Positions 1-7,393 of a stretch of DNA of 64,000 bases are shown here, in pieces. The position numbers and the translations under genes are program-made. The stretch comes from Acidaminobacter sp964416305 (lineage in GTDB: Bacteria; Bacillota; Clostridia; Peptostreptococcales; Acidaminobacteraceae). Each line of letters opens with the position of its first letter. Positions within the stretch are counted from its first letter, which is position 1. Below the pieces are notes generated by a model, which was not told the origin of the DNA, ran no database searches, and saw only the letters and a list, made by a program, of their open reading frames with translations. Location: the NCBI GenBank assembly GCA_964416305.1, contig CAYQDM010000007.1, positions 1 to 64,000 of the forward strand, given 5' to 3'.

Positions 1-53
1 ATATTGGAAACAGAAAATATTTTATTTGGAAATTTTAGTTAGGCGGAATATGA

Positions 54-110
54 GTGAAAAGGTTTGAAAGCATTGAAAAGCGTATTGAGGACATTGAGAA
101 GAAGTTATGA
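54..110 (+). other. Very short ORF, possible gene remnant (18 aa)
   Basis: A GTG start at 54 opens an 18-residue frame rich in Glu, Lys and Ile that would form an amphipathic helix. It directly follows an in-frame stop and has only a poor ribosome binding site. It may be the tail of a decayed gene or chance. No function can be given. Confidence 0.15.
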
Positions 111-155
111 TTGGGTGTAACGGATCACTCAATAGAAGTGAAAGCCAAATTTAAA

Positions 156-233
156 GTGTAATATTACACCAAGCTCTGGCACCGAATTTAGTTTGGTGAC
201 AGGCACCGAGTTGGTTTTTGTCCGCGTCACCTA
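156..233. repeat. Short palindromic repeat cluster (GGTGACAGGCACC type)
   Basis: The stretch holds a small palindrome, gtgtaatattacac, then ctctggcacc, then ggtgacaggcacc (195-207) and a gtccgcgtcacc element. The same arrangement recurs near 22447-22700, where it is interrupted by a 165-bp palindromic element. The rest of 1-280 shows no convincing gene. Confidence 0.6.
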
Positions 234-280
234 ACTTGGAAGCGACAGGATTATGCCATTTGAGATGGGAGTGGTTAGTT

Positions 281-435
281 TTGTACAAATCTATTAAAGG
301 ATCACTCTCTTCTCAGTCGTATTTCTTGTAATTGTTGGATTTTACTGGCTGTTGACGACACCGGAAACTATGATGATCTCTGGATTTTTCAGGAATAGTG
401 CAGTCGATTATCTGACTGCCTGGGGAGTGGGATGA
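281..435 (+). pseudogene. Small membrane-anchored protein, frameshifted
   Basis: A TTG at 281, eight bases after GGAGTGG, begins a frame reading LYKSIK. After base 298 the reading must shift by one base to continue as RITLFSVVFLVIVGFYW, a convincing membrane or signal segment, followed by about 30 polar residues and a TGA at 433-435. One extra A in the AAA run at 296-298 would restore a single ORF of about 51 codons. The stop lies three bases before the GTG of the next gene, as in an operon. Either a recent frameshift or a sequence error; the protein family is not recognised. Confidence 0.4.
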
Positions 436-438
436 CAG

Positions 439-1014
439 GTGAAAATAAAAACACAATCATTATTGCTGCTCATCTTGATCTTCGTACTTGGTGTTATTGG
501 AGTTAAAGCCATCCTGGAGACTTCCATCGAAAAAACCATCATGGTCAAGGAGCTGGACCATATTACAGAGTTGAAATCCTATTTCAAAGAATCGGACATT
601 CTTGTGCCGCAGTATCATTTCAGATCAGACAATCCGTATGAATACACTGCAGTTGAGAATTATGCCCTTGAAAAAAGCAAGCAGGGTCCTGACTGGGATG
701 GCTACAATATCATCATCACCCCTACAAAATTGTCAGATTCGGAATGTTTTAAAATTGTCGTCATGGCGTCGGGTGGGAAACTATCGGCTAATACTCCGGT
801 TGAGTGGAGATTGGCGGACGTGAGCCAAGCCTTCAATGAAGGGGATCGCCGGCCGAGAGGTGACTATTTGGAAATTGCTGCTGTCTTTCAGGAGGCGAAG
901 ACACTTTATGAGGTTGTAGGGTACGTCTTTGGAGTTGCAGACGACGCGCGGTTTGATAGGGTCAAGAATGAATTGAGTTATATTTTAGGCAGCCTGCAGC
1001 GGGTTGAAGACTGA
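439..1014 (+). CDS. Hypothetical protein with N-terminal membrane anchor
   Basis: I do not recognise the family of this 191-residue protein. Residues 1-26 form a hydrophobic segment after a basic start (MKIKTQSLLLLILIFVLG), without a lipobox or clear cleavage site, so it is probably anchored in the membrane with the remaining 165 residues outside. The exported part is mixed alpha/beta in composition, acidic, with a single cysteine. The GTG start at 439 is three bases after the stop of the frameshifted small membrane protein upstream, so the two were probably cotranscribed. It ends before a strong bidirectional terminator shared with hcp. Function unknown. Confidence 0.6.
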   Translation: MKIKTQSLLLLILIFVLGVIGVKAILETSIEKTIMVKELDHITELKSYFKESDILVPQYHFRSDNPYEYTAVENYALEKSKQGPDWDGYNIIITPTKLSDSECFKIVVMASGGKLSANTPVEWRLADVSQAFNEGDRRPRGDYLEIAAVFQEAKTLYEVVGYVFGVADDARFDRVKNELSYILGSLQRVED

Positions 1015-1095
1015 ACGAGTTGAATAAATAAGGGCGATAATGGGAAGGGAACTTCTAATCCTAACATTCTTAAAATCCCCCACAAAAAAAATAAG

Positions 1096-1132
1096 AACAG
1101 CCTCTTCCCGCTTTATTGGGGAAGAGGCTGTT
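1096..1132. terminator. Bidirectional intrinsic terminator
   Basis: A perfect 14-bp stem (aacagcctcttccc and its complement) with an 8-base loop lies between convergent genes. On the plus strand it is followed by ttttc; on the minus strand, reading out of hcp, by a long T-rich run (complement of the A-run at 1084-1092). Confidence 0.85.
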
Positions 1133-1146
1133 TTCATTTATATTTC

Positions 1147-2856
1147 CTAAGCGCCCATAAACATCTTGATGTCTTCATCTACGGTGCCTATGCCGCCAAT
1201 GCCGAAGGTCTCGACGAGGACTTTTGCCACATTTGGAGAAAGGAATGCCGGAAGCGTTGGTCCAAGGTGGATGTTCTTGACGCCCAGGTGGAGCAGAGCG
1301 AGGAGAACGATGACAGCTTTTTGCTCATACCAGGCAATGTTGTAGGCAATCGGAAGCTCGTTGATATCGTTGAGCTCAAAGACTTCCTTTAGCTTCAGCG
1401 CGATGAGGGCCAAAGAGTAGGAGTCATTGCACTGACCGGCATCGAGGACTCTTGGAATGCCGCCAATGTCGCCAAGGGGCAGCTTGTTGTAGCGGTACTT
1501 CGCGCAGCCTGCCGTCAAAATGACCGTATCCTTTGGAAGCTTCTCAGCGAATTCTGAGTAGTAATCGCGGCCCTTCATACGGCCATCGCAGCCTGCCATG
1601 ACGAAGAACTTCTTGATCGCACCGGACTTGACCGCGTCGACCACTTTGTCTGCCAGAGCAAAGACTTGCTCATGAGCGAAGCCGCCAACAATGGTGCCAG
1701 TCTCGATCTCAGTCGGAGATGGAAGCGTCTTAGCCAAAGCGATGATCGCAGAGAAGTCTTTCTTGCCGCTCGCATCCGCTTCAATGTGAGTGCAGCCTGG
1801 GAAGCCGGAAGCGCCCGTCGTGAAGATTCTGTTCTTGACTGAATCGCTCTTAGGCGGCACGATGCAGTTCGTCGTGAAGAGGATCGGGCCGTTGAAGCTC
1901 TGGAACTCTTCGAGCTGCTTCCACCAAGCGTTGCCGTAGTTGCCCGCGAAGTTGTCATATTTCTTGAACGCCGGATAGTAGTGCGCCGGCAGCATTTCGC
2001 TGTGGGTATAGACGTCCACGCCAGTGCCTTTAGTCTGCTCCAGGAGCTGCTCCAGGTCTGCCAGGTCGTGGCCGGAAATCAGGATCGCAGGGTTCTTTTT
2101 AACGCCAATGTTGACTGAAGTAATTTCAGGATTGCCATACTTGGAGGTGTTTGCGCCATCCAGGAGGGCCATCGCTTTAACGCCGTATTCGCCGGTTTTC
2201 AGAGTCAGCGCTACAAGCTCGTCCGCGCTGAGACCATCGCTCAATGTAGCTGCCAAAGCCTCATAAACAAAAGCATAGATCTCATCGCTTTCTTTGCCAA
2301 GGTTCAGCGCATGGTGCGCATAAGCCGCGTAGCCCTTGAGGCCGTAGATGATCAGCTCACGGAGGGAACGGACATCTTCGTTTTCAGTAGCGAGGACGCC
2401 AACACCAGAAGCTTTCGCCAGCATGTCCGCCTTGGAGCCAACGGTGAAGACTGCTGCGTCATGAAGGCTGGAAACCGGAATCCCTTTGGAAGGCGTCTCG
2501 TTGGCAAGGCCGAGGAGCTTCTTGAAGAACCCGACTTCGACTGGAGGGCCGGCGACGACCATAGCTCTCAGGTTGTCTCTGAGGGTAATCATCTTGTTGA
2601 TCTCTTTGACGAACGCCGCGTCGTCAAAGTTGGCGTTGGTGATCGTCATGAACAGGCTCTTCAGAACTTCGTGGTTGACTTCGCCCAGGTCCTTCGCTTC
2701 AAGGCCGCCCTTAACTACAATATCGGAAACCCCTTTGACCGTGTAAATGAGAAGATCCTGAAGGTTCGCGGTCTCCGGCTGCTTGCCGCAGATGCCGACA
2801 ACGTTACAGCCTGTACCCTTTGAAGCTTCCTGGCATTGATAACAAAACATTGACAT
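1147..2856 (-). CDS. hcp: Hydroxylamine reductase / hybrid-cluster protein
   Basis: Hcp (prismane protein) carries a cubane Fe-S cluster and a hybrid Fe-S-O cluster and acts in nitrosative stress, as an NO reductase or hydroxylamine reductase. The 569-residue protein has the N-terminal CxxC at Cys5/Cys8 with Cys17 and Cys23, the strictly anaerobic spacing for a [4Fe-4S] cluster. Hybrid-cluster motifs follow: GHDLADLEQ, HSEMLPAHYYP, TTNCIVPP, FPGCTHIEAD, AGCDGRMKGRDYY, LTAGCAKYRYN and DAGQCNDSYS. The length is usual for the class without an extra N-terminal domain. The ATG at 2856 is preceded by GAAAGGGG. It is a single-gene unit with a palindromic operator about 93 bases upstream, consistent with HcpR control. 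Confidence 0.97.
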   Translation of the reverse strand: MSMFCYQCQEASKGTGCNVVGICGKQPETANLQDLLIYTVKGVSDIVVKGGLEAKDLGEVNHEVLKSLFMTITNANFDDAAFVKEINKMITLRDNLRAMVVAGPPVEVGFFKKLLGLANETPSKGIPVSSLHDAAVFTVGSKADMLAKASGVGVLATENEDVRSLRELIIYGLKGYAAYAHHALNLGKESDEIYAFVYEALAATLSDGLSADELVALTLKTGEYGVKAMALLDGANTSKYGNPEITSVNIGVKKNPAILISGHDLADLEQLLEQTKGTGVDVYTHSEMLPAHYYPAFKKYDNFAGNYGNAWWKQLEEFQSFNGPILFTTNCIVPPKSDSVKNRIFTTGASGFPGCTHIEADASGKKDFSAIIALAKTLPSPTEIETGTIVGGFAHEQVFALADKVVDAVKSGAIKKFFVMAGCDGRMKGRDYYSEFAEKLPKDTVILTAGCAKYRYNKLPLGDIGGIPRVLDAGQCNDSYSLALIALKLKEVFELNDINELPIAYNIAWYEQKAVIVLLALLHLGVKNIHLGPTLPAFLSPNVAKVLVETFGIGGIGTVDEDIKMFMGA

Positions 2857-2948
2857 AATATACCCCTTTCGGTGTGTGCGCTTTCAAGCGCTTAGTTTTG
2901 GATTTGAAACTCATGGGCTTATTGTGTCATATTTTGAGGGGAAAGGAT

Positions 2949-2962
2949 GTAACGCAGGTTAC
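2949..2962. promoter_or_regulatory. Candidate HcpR operator upstream of hcp
   Basis: A perfect inverted repeat GTAAC-gcag-GTTAC lies about 93 bp upstream of the hcp start. Symmetric sites of this form are, as I recall, those predicted for the CRP/FNR-family regulator HcpR in clostridia. The A/T-rich cacaataa sequence between site and gene could serve as a -10. No hcpR gene is in the window. Confidence 0.5.
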
Positions 2963-3036
2963 GGAGGAGAAATTTCTTTGATAAGTTTTCGTCAAAAGTG
3001 GAAGAGGTCTCTCTGACACCATCTTCCACAAAAAAA

Positions 3037-3091
3037 TTCTGCCGATGGTCATCCCACCCGCAAAGTTGCGGTGCGGAGACCATCGGCAGAA
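3037..3091. repeat. Hairpin from an inverted pair of GCCGATGGT motifs
   Basis: Perfect 14-bp arms TTCTGCCGATGGTC (3037-3050) and its complement (3078-3091) enclose a GC-rich loop. The arms are an inverted pair of the over-represented GCCGATGGT 9-mer. Just upstream (2998-3030) lies another imperfect hairpin, gtggaaga...tcttccac, with a ctgacacc half-repeat. The gap between hcp and the next gene is otherwise non-coding. Confidence 0.75.
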
Positions 3092-3154
3092 GCATTTGGA
3101 GGAAGAACGTGTCTGTGGCTGTGCCTATTGAGCCCGACTTCCAAAACTATGATG

Positions 3155-3179
3155 GAAGAAGGTGTCAGACACCTTCTTC
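3155..3179. repeat. GGTGTCAGACACC palindromic repeat
   Basis: A perfect 25-bp palindrome with arms gaagaaggtgtc around a central A, placed just past the stop of the minus-strand lipoprotein gene. It could end that transcript, but it has no T-run. It belongs to the repeat family found at 5299, 6481, 35924 and inside cbiG. Confidence 0.7.
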
Positions 3180-3194
3180 GCTGGCGCCAACGCC

Positions 3195-4289
3195 CTACTC
3201 CAGCGGCTCATCCAGCAGCACGTGTCCCAGCGTTTCGCCAATGCGGCCCTCCACCAGGATCTGTACCTTGTCAATGCCGTCAAACTGCTTAAGGGTCTGG
3301 ACTATGGAGCCCAGGGTCATCAATTCGCCGGCACTCCCGCCGGGATGGTTGTCCAGGAATTCCTGGGAGAAATCGACGGTGCAAATGCCGCTGTCTATGG
3401 TGATGCCCAGCAGCTGCGTGCCCTCAGGGATCGTTGGATAGAGATCCTGACTCTGAGGTCCCCAGATCAGCTCCTGAACTGCGGCTTTGGCGACGGCGCC
3501 GTCGGCGACCAGGACGGTGCGGGATTCGGGCAGGACACCATCGGCATCAGGGGTTGCAAAATAGAGATCCATAGTGACTTCTTCCAGTATGCCGCTCATG
3601 AACAGGAAGTAGGAGGCCGGGAAGTCGCCTCCGGCGAGCTCGAGGAGCTTCTCAACAGAGATGACGCCCACGCCCTCGCGGATCACGCGTACTTCGTAAT
3701 AGTCCGAAGCTGCGTCGATGTAGCGAACGGTGTACTGCATAGCGCCATCCACCATTTGAGCGGCTTCAATGGTGCTGTTCATGGTGACTTCGTCCCCGGT
3801 TTCAGGGTCGACCACGTCTTCCGTCCAGGTGTTGCCCACTTCAAACGGGAGCTTGATCAGCGTCAGCTGGTCGAACTTCGAGTCCAGCATCATTTCTTCG
3901 GTCTTCTCCTGGACAATAGAATTGCCGCTGAGGATGTATTTCAGGGTCAGCGCCACATCCAGGTTGCCTTCGCCTCCGGACATGTCCGCCATTTCACCGG
4001 AGACCTCATAGACGCTGCTGTCCTCGGATTCGATAATCGCATCCAGGGTCATGGTGTGCCCGTATTCCGCGAAGCCGTTGTAAATCCAGGTGTAGCCTAT
4101 GTCTGTCGGCAGCAGCGCGGACAAGGCCTCTTTCTCGAAGGCCACTTCTACGGGCAGCTCTTCGGGCGGGGTCACGGGCGCTTCAGGCGGTTTTGCGCAG
4201 CCGGCCAGGGCGAAGATGAAGAGGAGAAGCGCGGCCGCCAGGAGGGTGCCGGTTTTCAAACCTTTAAAAACAAATCTATTGGTCGTCAT
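3195..4289 (-). CDS. GerMN-domain lipoprotein
   Basis: A 364-residue secreted lipoprotein. Residues 1-31 are a type II signal peptide with lipobox LAGC (Cys31), followed by a Pro-rich linker. Residues about 45-235 are a beta-rich domain I do not recognise. Residues about 250-355 match the GerMN domain (FATPDADGVL, AVQELIWGP, TIDSGICTVDFSQEF, LGSIVQTL and a final VEGR-type strand), known from spore germination protein GerM and other Gram-positive lipoproteins where it probably binds cell wall. The ATG at 4289 has AAAGGAG upstream. It is a lone gene on the minus strand. One copy of the 9-mer at 3537-3545 encodes Ala-Asp-Gly. Confidence 0.8.
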   Translation of the reverse strand: MTTNRFVFKGLKTGTLLAAALLLFIFALAGCAKPPEAPVTPPEELPVEVAFEKEALSALLPTDIGYTWIYNGFAEYGHTMTLDAIIESEDSSVYEVSGEMADMSGGEGNLDVALTLKYILSGNSIVQEKTEEMMLDSKFDQLTLIKLPFEVGNTWTEDVVDPETGDEVTMNSTIEAAQMVDGAMQYTVRYIDAASDYYEVRVIREGVGVISVEKLLELAGGDFPASYFLFMSGILEEVTMDLYFATPDADGVLPESRTVLVADGAVAKAAVQELIWGPQSQDLYPTIPEGTQLLGITIDSGICTVDFSQEFLDNHPGGSAGELMTLGSIVQTLKQFDGIDKVQILVEGRIGETLGHVLLDEPLE

Positions 4290-4357
4290 GGTGAACGCTC
4301 CTTTCGAGGTAGGGTAGACTTTCGTAATGGCAACAACAGATTAGACGAGTGCGTTCT

Positions 4358-4366
4358 GCCGATGGT
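4358..4366 (+). repeat. GCCGATGGT motif, intergenic single copy
   Basis: One copy of the 9-mer, in the context ttct-GCCGATGGT-tcc, upstream of the GerMN lipoprotein start. A second single intergenic copy is at 5114-5122 upstream of the cupin-like gene. Confidence 0.7.
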
Positions 4367-4393
4367 TCCTGAAACGCCCCTCCAGCAGCACTG

Positions 4394-4439
4394 AAAAAAC
4401 ATCAGCCTCCAACTGACACTGCTGTCCGACAGAGGCTGA
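4394..4439 (-). terminator. Terminator of the cupin-like gene
   Basis: On the minus strand tcagcctc pairs with gaggctga across a 22-base loop, followed by tgtttttt. It lies 14 bases past the stop at 4453. Confidence 0.65.
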
Positions 4440-4452
4440 CCGAATTTAATCC

Positions 4453-4998
4453 TTATACATCCCCGGGCTTCGTCTGGTCGTCTGAGCCCTTGCGGATTAC
4501 TTTGTATTCGCCGGTTTCGGTGTTCAGGTCATAAATGCTGAAGTTGGTGTCGATGTCAAAGCCTTCGAAATGCTCCGCGACGTTGATAGACGCAGAGCCC
4601 TCCTGACCGCTGACGATCCTGTGGAAGACGTACGGCGGCCAGACCAGCAGGGCGCCGCCTTCGTAAAGGAGTTCCCCATTCTTATAGACGGCGTGAGGCG
4701 TTACCGTGAAGCTCTCGATTTTCCCGTGGGCCGGCGTAAAAATTTCCACATGCCGCGTGCCGCTGAGGACAATGAGATTGTCCCCCTGACATGGGTGCAT
4801 GTACCATGGCCGTGCCACGTCACCGACCGGTCCGGGGGAGACCGCGGAGCTTTCATGAAGTACCCGGTCTATGGACCCGATCTTTGAATCAATGATGTCC
4901 AGCGGAAACAGGTCGAAGACCACGCCGGGGGTCTGCCTCAGGAGATTGAGTTTATAAACGCTGTATAATCCAGGAACTTGCTCGATTAAAGTACTCAT
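4453..4998 (-). CDS. Cupin-fold protein of unknown function
   Basis: A 181-residue soluble protein. The middle (about residues 62-150) has the two-part pattern of a cupin barrel: RPWYMHPCQGDNLIVLSG, then EIFTP, then GGALLVWPPYVFHRIVSG and a final NVAEHFEGF strand. Histidines and an acidic residue in these motifs could bind a metal, but the canonical HxHxxxxE is not obvious. Start ATG 4998 follows AAAAGGAGGCC. It stands alone with its own terminator. Substrate and pathway cannot be read from sequence or context. Confidence 0.6.
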   Translation of the reverse strand: MSTLIEQVPGLYSVYKLNLLRQTPGVVFDLFPLDIIDSKIGSIDRVLHESSAVSPGPVGDVARPWYMHPCQGDNLIVLSGTRHVEIFTPAHGKIESFTVTPHAVYKNGELLYEGGALLVWPPYVFHRIVSGQEGSASINVAEHFEGFDIDTNFSIYDLNTETGEYKVIRKGSDDQTKPGDV

Positions 4999-5146
4999 GT
5001 GTAGGCCTCCTTTTAATTCTGGAATCAGAAGGATTTAAATCCTTTGAGCCCATTCATACCCACAAGTGGCCATTGGCAGGCAACAATTTATGAAAAATTT
5101 CAAGACCATTTTAGCCGATGGTCACCCATCACCCCCTCTCACCTGT

Positions 5147-5175
5147 TTGAAAATATGCATTTTGGGGAATAATTA
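5147..5175 (+). promoter_or_regulatory. Promoter of orphan small transcript
   Basis: TTGAAA at 5147-5152 and TAATTA at 5170-5175 are separated by 17 bp, a good vegetative promoter match. No protein gene starts soon after; an intrinsic terminator follows about 90 bases downstream. Confidence 0.5.
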
Positions 5176-5181
5176 ACATGA

Positions 5182-5288
5182 ACACCATAGCTTCACGAAC
5201 CATGGGGGTTAAGACCTTAAGAGTGGATTGGACGCCAATACTCTTAAGCGAGCCGGGGCGTAACCGACCAGAAATGGTCGGTTTTTTG
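5182..5288 (+). ncRNA. Candidate small RNA or leader, about 105 nt
   Basis: Between the promoter at 5147 and the terminator at 5263-5287 lies a compact structured segment. Arms cttaagagt (5216-5224) and actcttaag (5240-5248) pair perfectly around a 15-base loop, followed by gcgagccggggcgta, then the terminator stem accgacca-gaaa-tggtcggt with six T. I compared it by memory with common riboswitch cores (c-di-GMP, TPP, SAM, THF, fluoride, guanidine, ZTP, preQ1) and found no match. The SGNH hydrolase gene starts 138 bases later, so it could be an attenuator leader or a free small RNA. Confidence 0.4.
5263..5287 (+). terminator. Intrinsic terminator
   Basis: Eight-base-pair stem accgacca/tggtcggt with GAAA tetraloop and a run of six T. 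Confidence 0.85.
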
Positions 5289-5298
5289 TGTTGTGGAA

Positions 5299-5333
5299 GG
5301 AAGAAACTCGGTGTCAGACACCAAGTTTCTTCC
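5299..5333. repeat. GGTGTCAGACACC palindromic repeat
   Basis: The core GGTGTCAGACACC (5310-5322) is flanked by long arms, ggaagaaact upstream and agtttcttcc downstream, giving a hairpin of roughly 35 bases between the small transcript and the SGNH hydrolase gene. Confidence 0.75.
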
Positions 5334-5425
5334 CTTAATGTGAATCACAAGAGAGGCAGAGGATGCGCATGAATCACGGGTCGACAATTTAGCGTTTATA
5401 GATAAATTGGAGGTGGAATTGAATC

Positions 5426-6385
5426 ATGAAAAAGAGGTTACTTACCGTTCTGATGATCTTGATGTTGTTATTCACTATGATGCCAATGCAGGCATTTGCA
5501 GAGAAGCCGGAAGCAGAAGCGGGGCTCAAGTATTTGAATATTGGGGATTCGATAGCTGCTGGACTTAGTGCACTTCCGAATGATTATTTTGCGCAGTATG
5601 CGGGGTATTTGGGGGAGGAGATATTGTATAGGGCTTATAATGGGTCTGGCATGCCGCCAGAACTTCCCAATCCAATGATGTGGGCTGACGGTGCAGTGAA
5701 CTTGGGGTTCCCAGGACTGGATAGTATGGAGCTTCTTGAACAACTCGAGGCAACATCCCCGAACGCGTTGCAGTTATTCGTCGCACAAGCCGATGTCATA
5801 ACCATCAGTATCGGTGGGAACAACTTGCTGACACCGGTGATTGCGTCAGTTTTTCAAATGTATGGGTTAATACCTGGTGTTGATGATGAAGCTGATTTGA
5901 TGGCTAAGATCATGTCTTATGGTGAATATAGCGACGATGTTTGGAATGCAAATCTCCAGGCGTTTGTCATGTATGCTTTAAGCTCTGATTATCCATCATT
6001 AGGCTGGTGGCTCGAAACCCGAACCGCTCAATTCCTGGAAGACTGGCCAGCCATCCTGGATAAAATTGAGGCGCTCAATCCAGACGCACATATCATCGCC
6101 ATGACCCTCTATAATCCGATTGAAAAAGAAGACAACGAACTACTATTTAACCGCTATGAGGCATTGGTAAGTCCAATGAACATGGCAATTAGAAATTCTG
6201 AAGATAGAATTATAATCGCTGATGTTGAGAAAGCTTTTGATAATAAACCTGATGCAGTTGATTTTAGATTAACTTGGATGGATGAAATGCCAACTGTGTT
6301 GATTGATCCGCATCCTACAACATTGGGGCATAATTTGATTTTTAAATCGATTAAGAAATTGGGAAATCCAGAATCTTTTAAGTAA
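5426..6385 (+). CDS. Secreted SGNH/GDSL-type hydrolase
   Basis: A 319-residue exported esterase/lipase-like enzyme. Residues 1-25 are a Sec signal peptide (basic start, long hydrophobic core, AFA-E cleavage). Block I is GDSIAAG (nucleophile Ser42), block III SIGGNN, and block V DPHP with Asp294 and His296, so the catalytic set is complete. The family hydrolyses ester bonds in lipids, polysaccharide O-acetyl groups or peptidoglycan; the substrate here is unknown. ATG 5426 follows GGAGG. It is more A/T-rich than the purine and cobalamin operons, suggesting different expression or recent arrival. It has its own terminator. Confidence 0.85.
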   Translation: MKKRLLTVLMILMLLFTMMPMQAFAEKPEAEAGLKYLNIGDSIAAGLSALPNDYFAQYAGYLGEEILYRAYNGSGMPPELPNPMMWADGAVNLGFPGLDSMELLEQLEATSPNALQLFVAQADVITISIGGNNLLTPVIASVFQMYGLIPGVDDEADLMAKIMSYGEYSDDVWNANLQAFVMYALSSDYPSLGWWLETRTAQFLEDWPAILDKIEALNPDAHIIAMTLYNPIEKEDNELLFNRYEALVSPMNMAIRNSEDRIIIADVEKAFDNKPDAVDFRLTWMDEMPTVLIDPHPTTLGHNLIFKSIKKLGNPESFK

Positions 6386-6432
6386 ACCATTATCATAATT
6401 TATCGTTTGTTTTCACTAAACACCATCCTTTT

Positions 6433-6464
6433 GCCCATGCTCATTACCTGAGCATGGGCTTTTT
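6433..6464 (+). terminator. Intrinsic terminator after SGNH hydrolase
   Basis: Eleven-base-pair stem gcccatgctca/tgagcatgggc with loop ttacc, followed by TTTTT. Confidence 0.9.
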
Positions 6465-6480
6465 CCTCCCCTAGGAAGGC

Positions 6481-6493
6481 GGTGTCTGACACC
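6481..6493. repeat. GGTGTCTGACACC palindromic repeat
   Basis: A copy of the palindrome with partial outer arms (aggaag... / ...cttcct). The rest of the 6386-6700 gap holds a terminator, an A/T palindrome and the leader of the sulfur-transfer operon. Confidence 0.65.
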
Positions 6494-6566
6494 ATCTTCC
6501 TGACATCTCTTCCTCTCTGGCATCTTACCTCCAGCCAAATTTTTAAAATTTATTAAAACCATACTA

Positions 6567-6584
6567 ATTTATATGAATATAAAT
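6567..6584. promoter_or_regulatory. A/T-rich palindrome upstream of sulfur-transfer operon
   Basis: A perfect 18-bp inverted repeat ATTTATAT-ga-ATATAAAT, about 115 bases before the TusA-like start. It could be an operator or part of an A/T-rich promoter; no specific regulator can be named. Confidence 0.35.
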
Positions 6585-6700
6585 GGGTATAAATTAATGA
6601 ATAGTAAGTCGACTAAAGCACGCCTTAAGTGGATAAAGCCTTACTTACTTTATACAGTCACACCAGTTCAACCACCCACACTGAAAGGAGGGTTTGGTCG

Positions 6701-6922
6701 ATGTCAGAAATAAAGGTGGACGTCAGAGGCGAAACTTGTCCGATTCCATTGGTAGAAATGCGCAAAGCCCTCAGAAAAGCAAGCGAGGGGGATGTGATTG
6801 AAATCATCGGAACCCATCCAGCTTCTCTGAAAGAAATTCCAATGGCGGCCAACGCCTTGAATGTAAAAATCATCAGCGAAGAGCAGCAAGGAGAAGTTTG
6901 GACCATCAAACTGCAAAAATAG
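6701..6922 (+). CDS. TusA/SirA-like sulfur carrier protein
   Basis: A 73-residue protein of the TusA family, which passes persulfide sulfur (or selenium in some organisms) from cysteine desulfurases to acceptors. The N-terminal motif CPIPLVEMRKAL carries the persulfide cysteine Cys13, and the rest fits the small two-layer alpha/beta fold. An in-frame start at 6629 is possible, but ATG 6701, nine bases after AAAGGAGGG, matches the family length. It is first in an operon with a DsrE-like protein, a cysteine desulfurase and an IscU fusion, so its partner is probably the desulfurase. TusA for tRNA thiolation or a YedF-like role in selenium handling are both possible. Confidence 0.85.
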   Translation: MSEIKVDVRGETCPIPLVEMRKALRKASEGDVIEIIGTHPASLKEIPMAANALNVKIISEEQQGEVWTIKLQK

Positions 6923-6962
6923 AAAGGCATTTCAGCCCATGCACTGAAAAGGGGATGTCACT

Positions 6963-7382
6963 ATGGCTGAAAAAGCGACCATTATTGTTCACAGCGGAGA
7001 CCTGGATAAAATGTACAGCGCTTTGATCGTCGCTAACGGGGCGTTATCAATGGGAATGGAAGTGTCCCTGTACTTTACCTTCTGGGGACTCTTGCGACTG
7101 AAAAAAGGCGGCCTAAGCAAAGGGCCACTGTCAAAACTGAATCTCTTTGGACTTGGAAGAGCTATGATCAAAAACAGGATGCATAAAGCCAATGTCGCTT
7201 CATTAGAGCGTCTGATGGCGGACTTTAAAGAGCTTGGAGGCAAGGTCATTGCCTGTGAAATGACCATGGAAATTATGGGTGTTAAGAAAAGGGACTTAAA
7301 TGAAGACATCATTGACACGTATGGCGCTGTGGGGACCTATATTCAGGAAGCCAGAGAGTCCGCCGTAACGTTATTAATTTAA
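6963..7382 (+). CDS. DsrE-family sulfur-relay protein
   Basis: A 139-residue protein of the DsrE/DsrF-like group, close to the DsrE2/peroxiredoxin-like branch (start AEKATIIVHSGDLDKMYSALIVANGA, then a hydrophobic strand SLYFTFWG). The conserved cysteine region near residues 100-110 (ACEMTMEIMG) is present, with Cys able to carry a persulfide. Hydrophobic stretches suggest membrane association. Located 40 bases after the TusA-like gene and touching the cysteine desulfurase start, it probably relays sulfur in the same chain. TusA plus DsrE2 pairs are known in sulfur-trafficking clusters. Confidence 0.75.
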   Translation: MAEKATIIVHSGDLDKMYSALIVANGALSMGMEVSLYFTFWGLLRLKKGGLSKGPLSKLNLFGLGRAMIKNRMHKANVASLERLMADFKELGGKVIACEMTMEIMGVKKRDLNEDIIDTYGAVGTYIQEARESAVTLLI

Positions 7383-7393
7383 GGGTGAAAACT

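Noticed and set aside
3162..4394. Long plus-strand reading frame opposite the GerMN lipoprotein
   Set aside because: The minus frame has a signal peptide, lipobox, GerMN motifs and a ribosome site; the plus frame has none of these and is a shadow of the GC-rich gene.
5182..5288. Assignment of the small transcript to c-di-GMP, ZTP or other known riboswitches
   Set aside because: Short partial resemblances such as ggacgc and ggggcg occur, but the conserved cores and junctions are missing.
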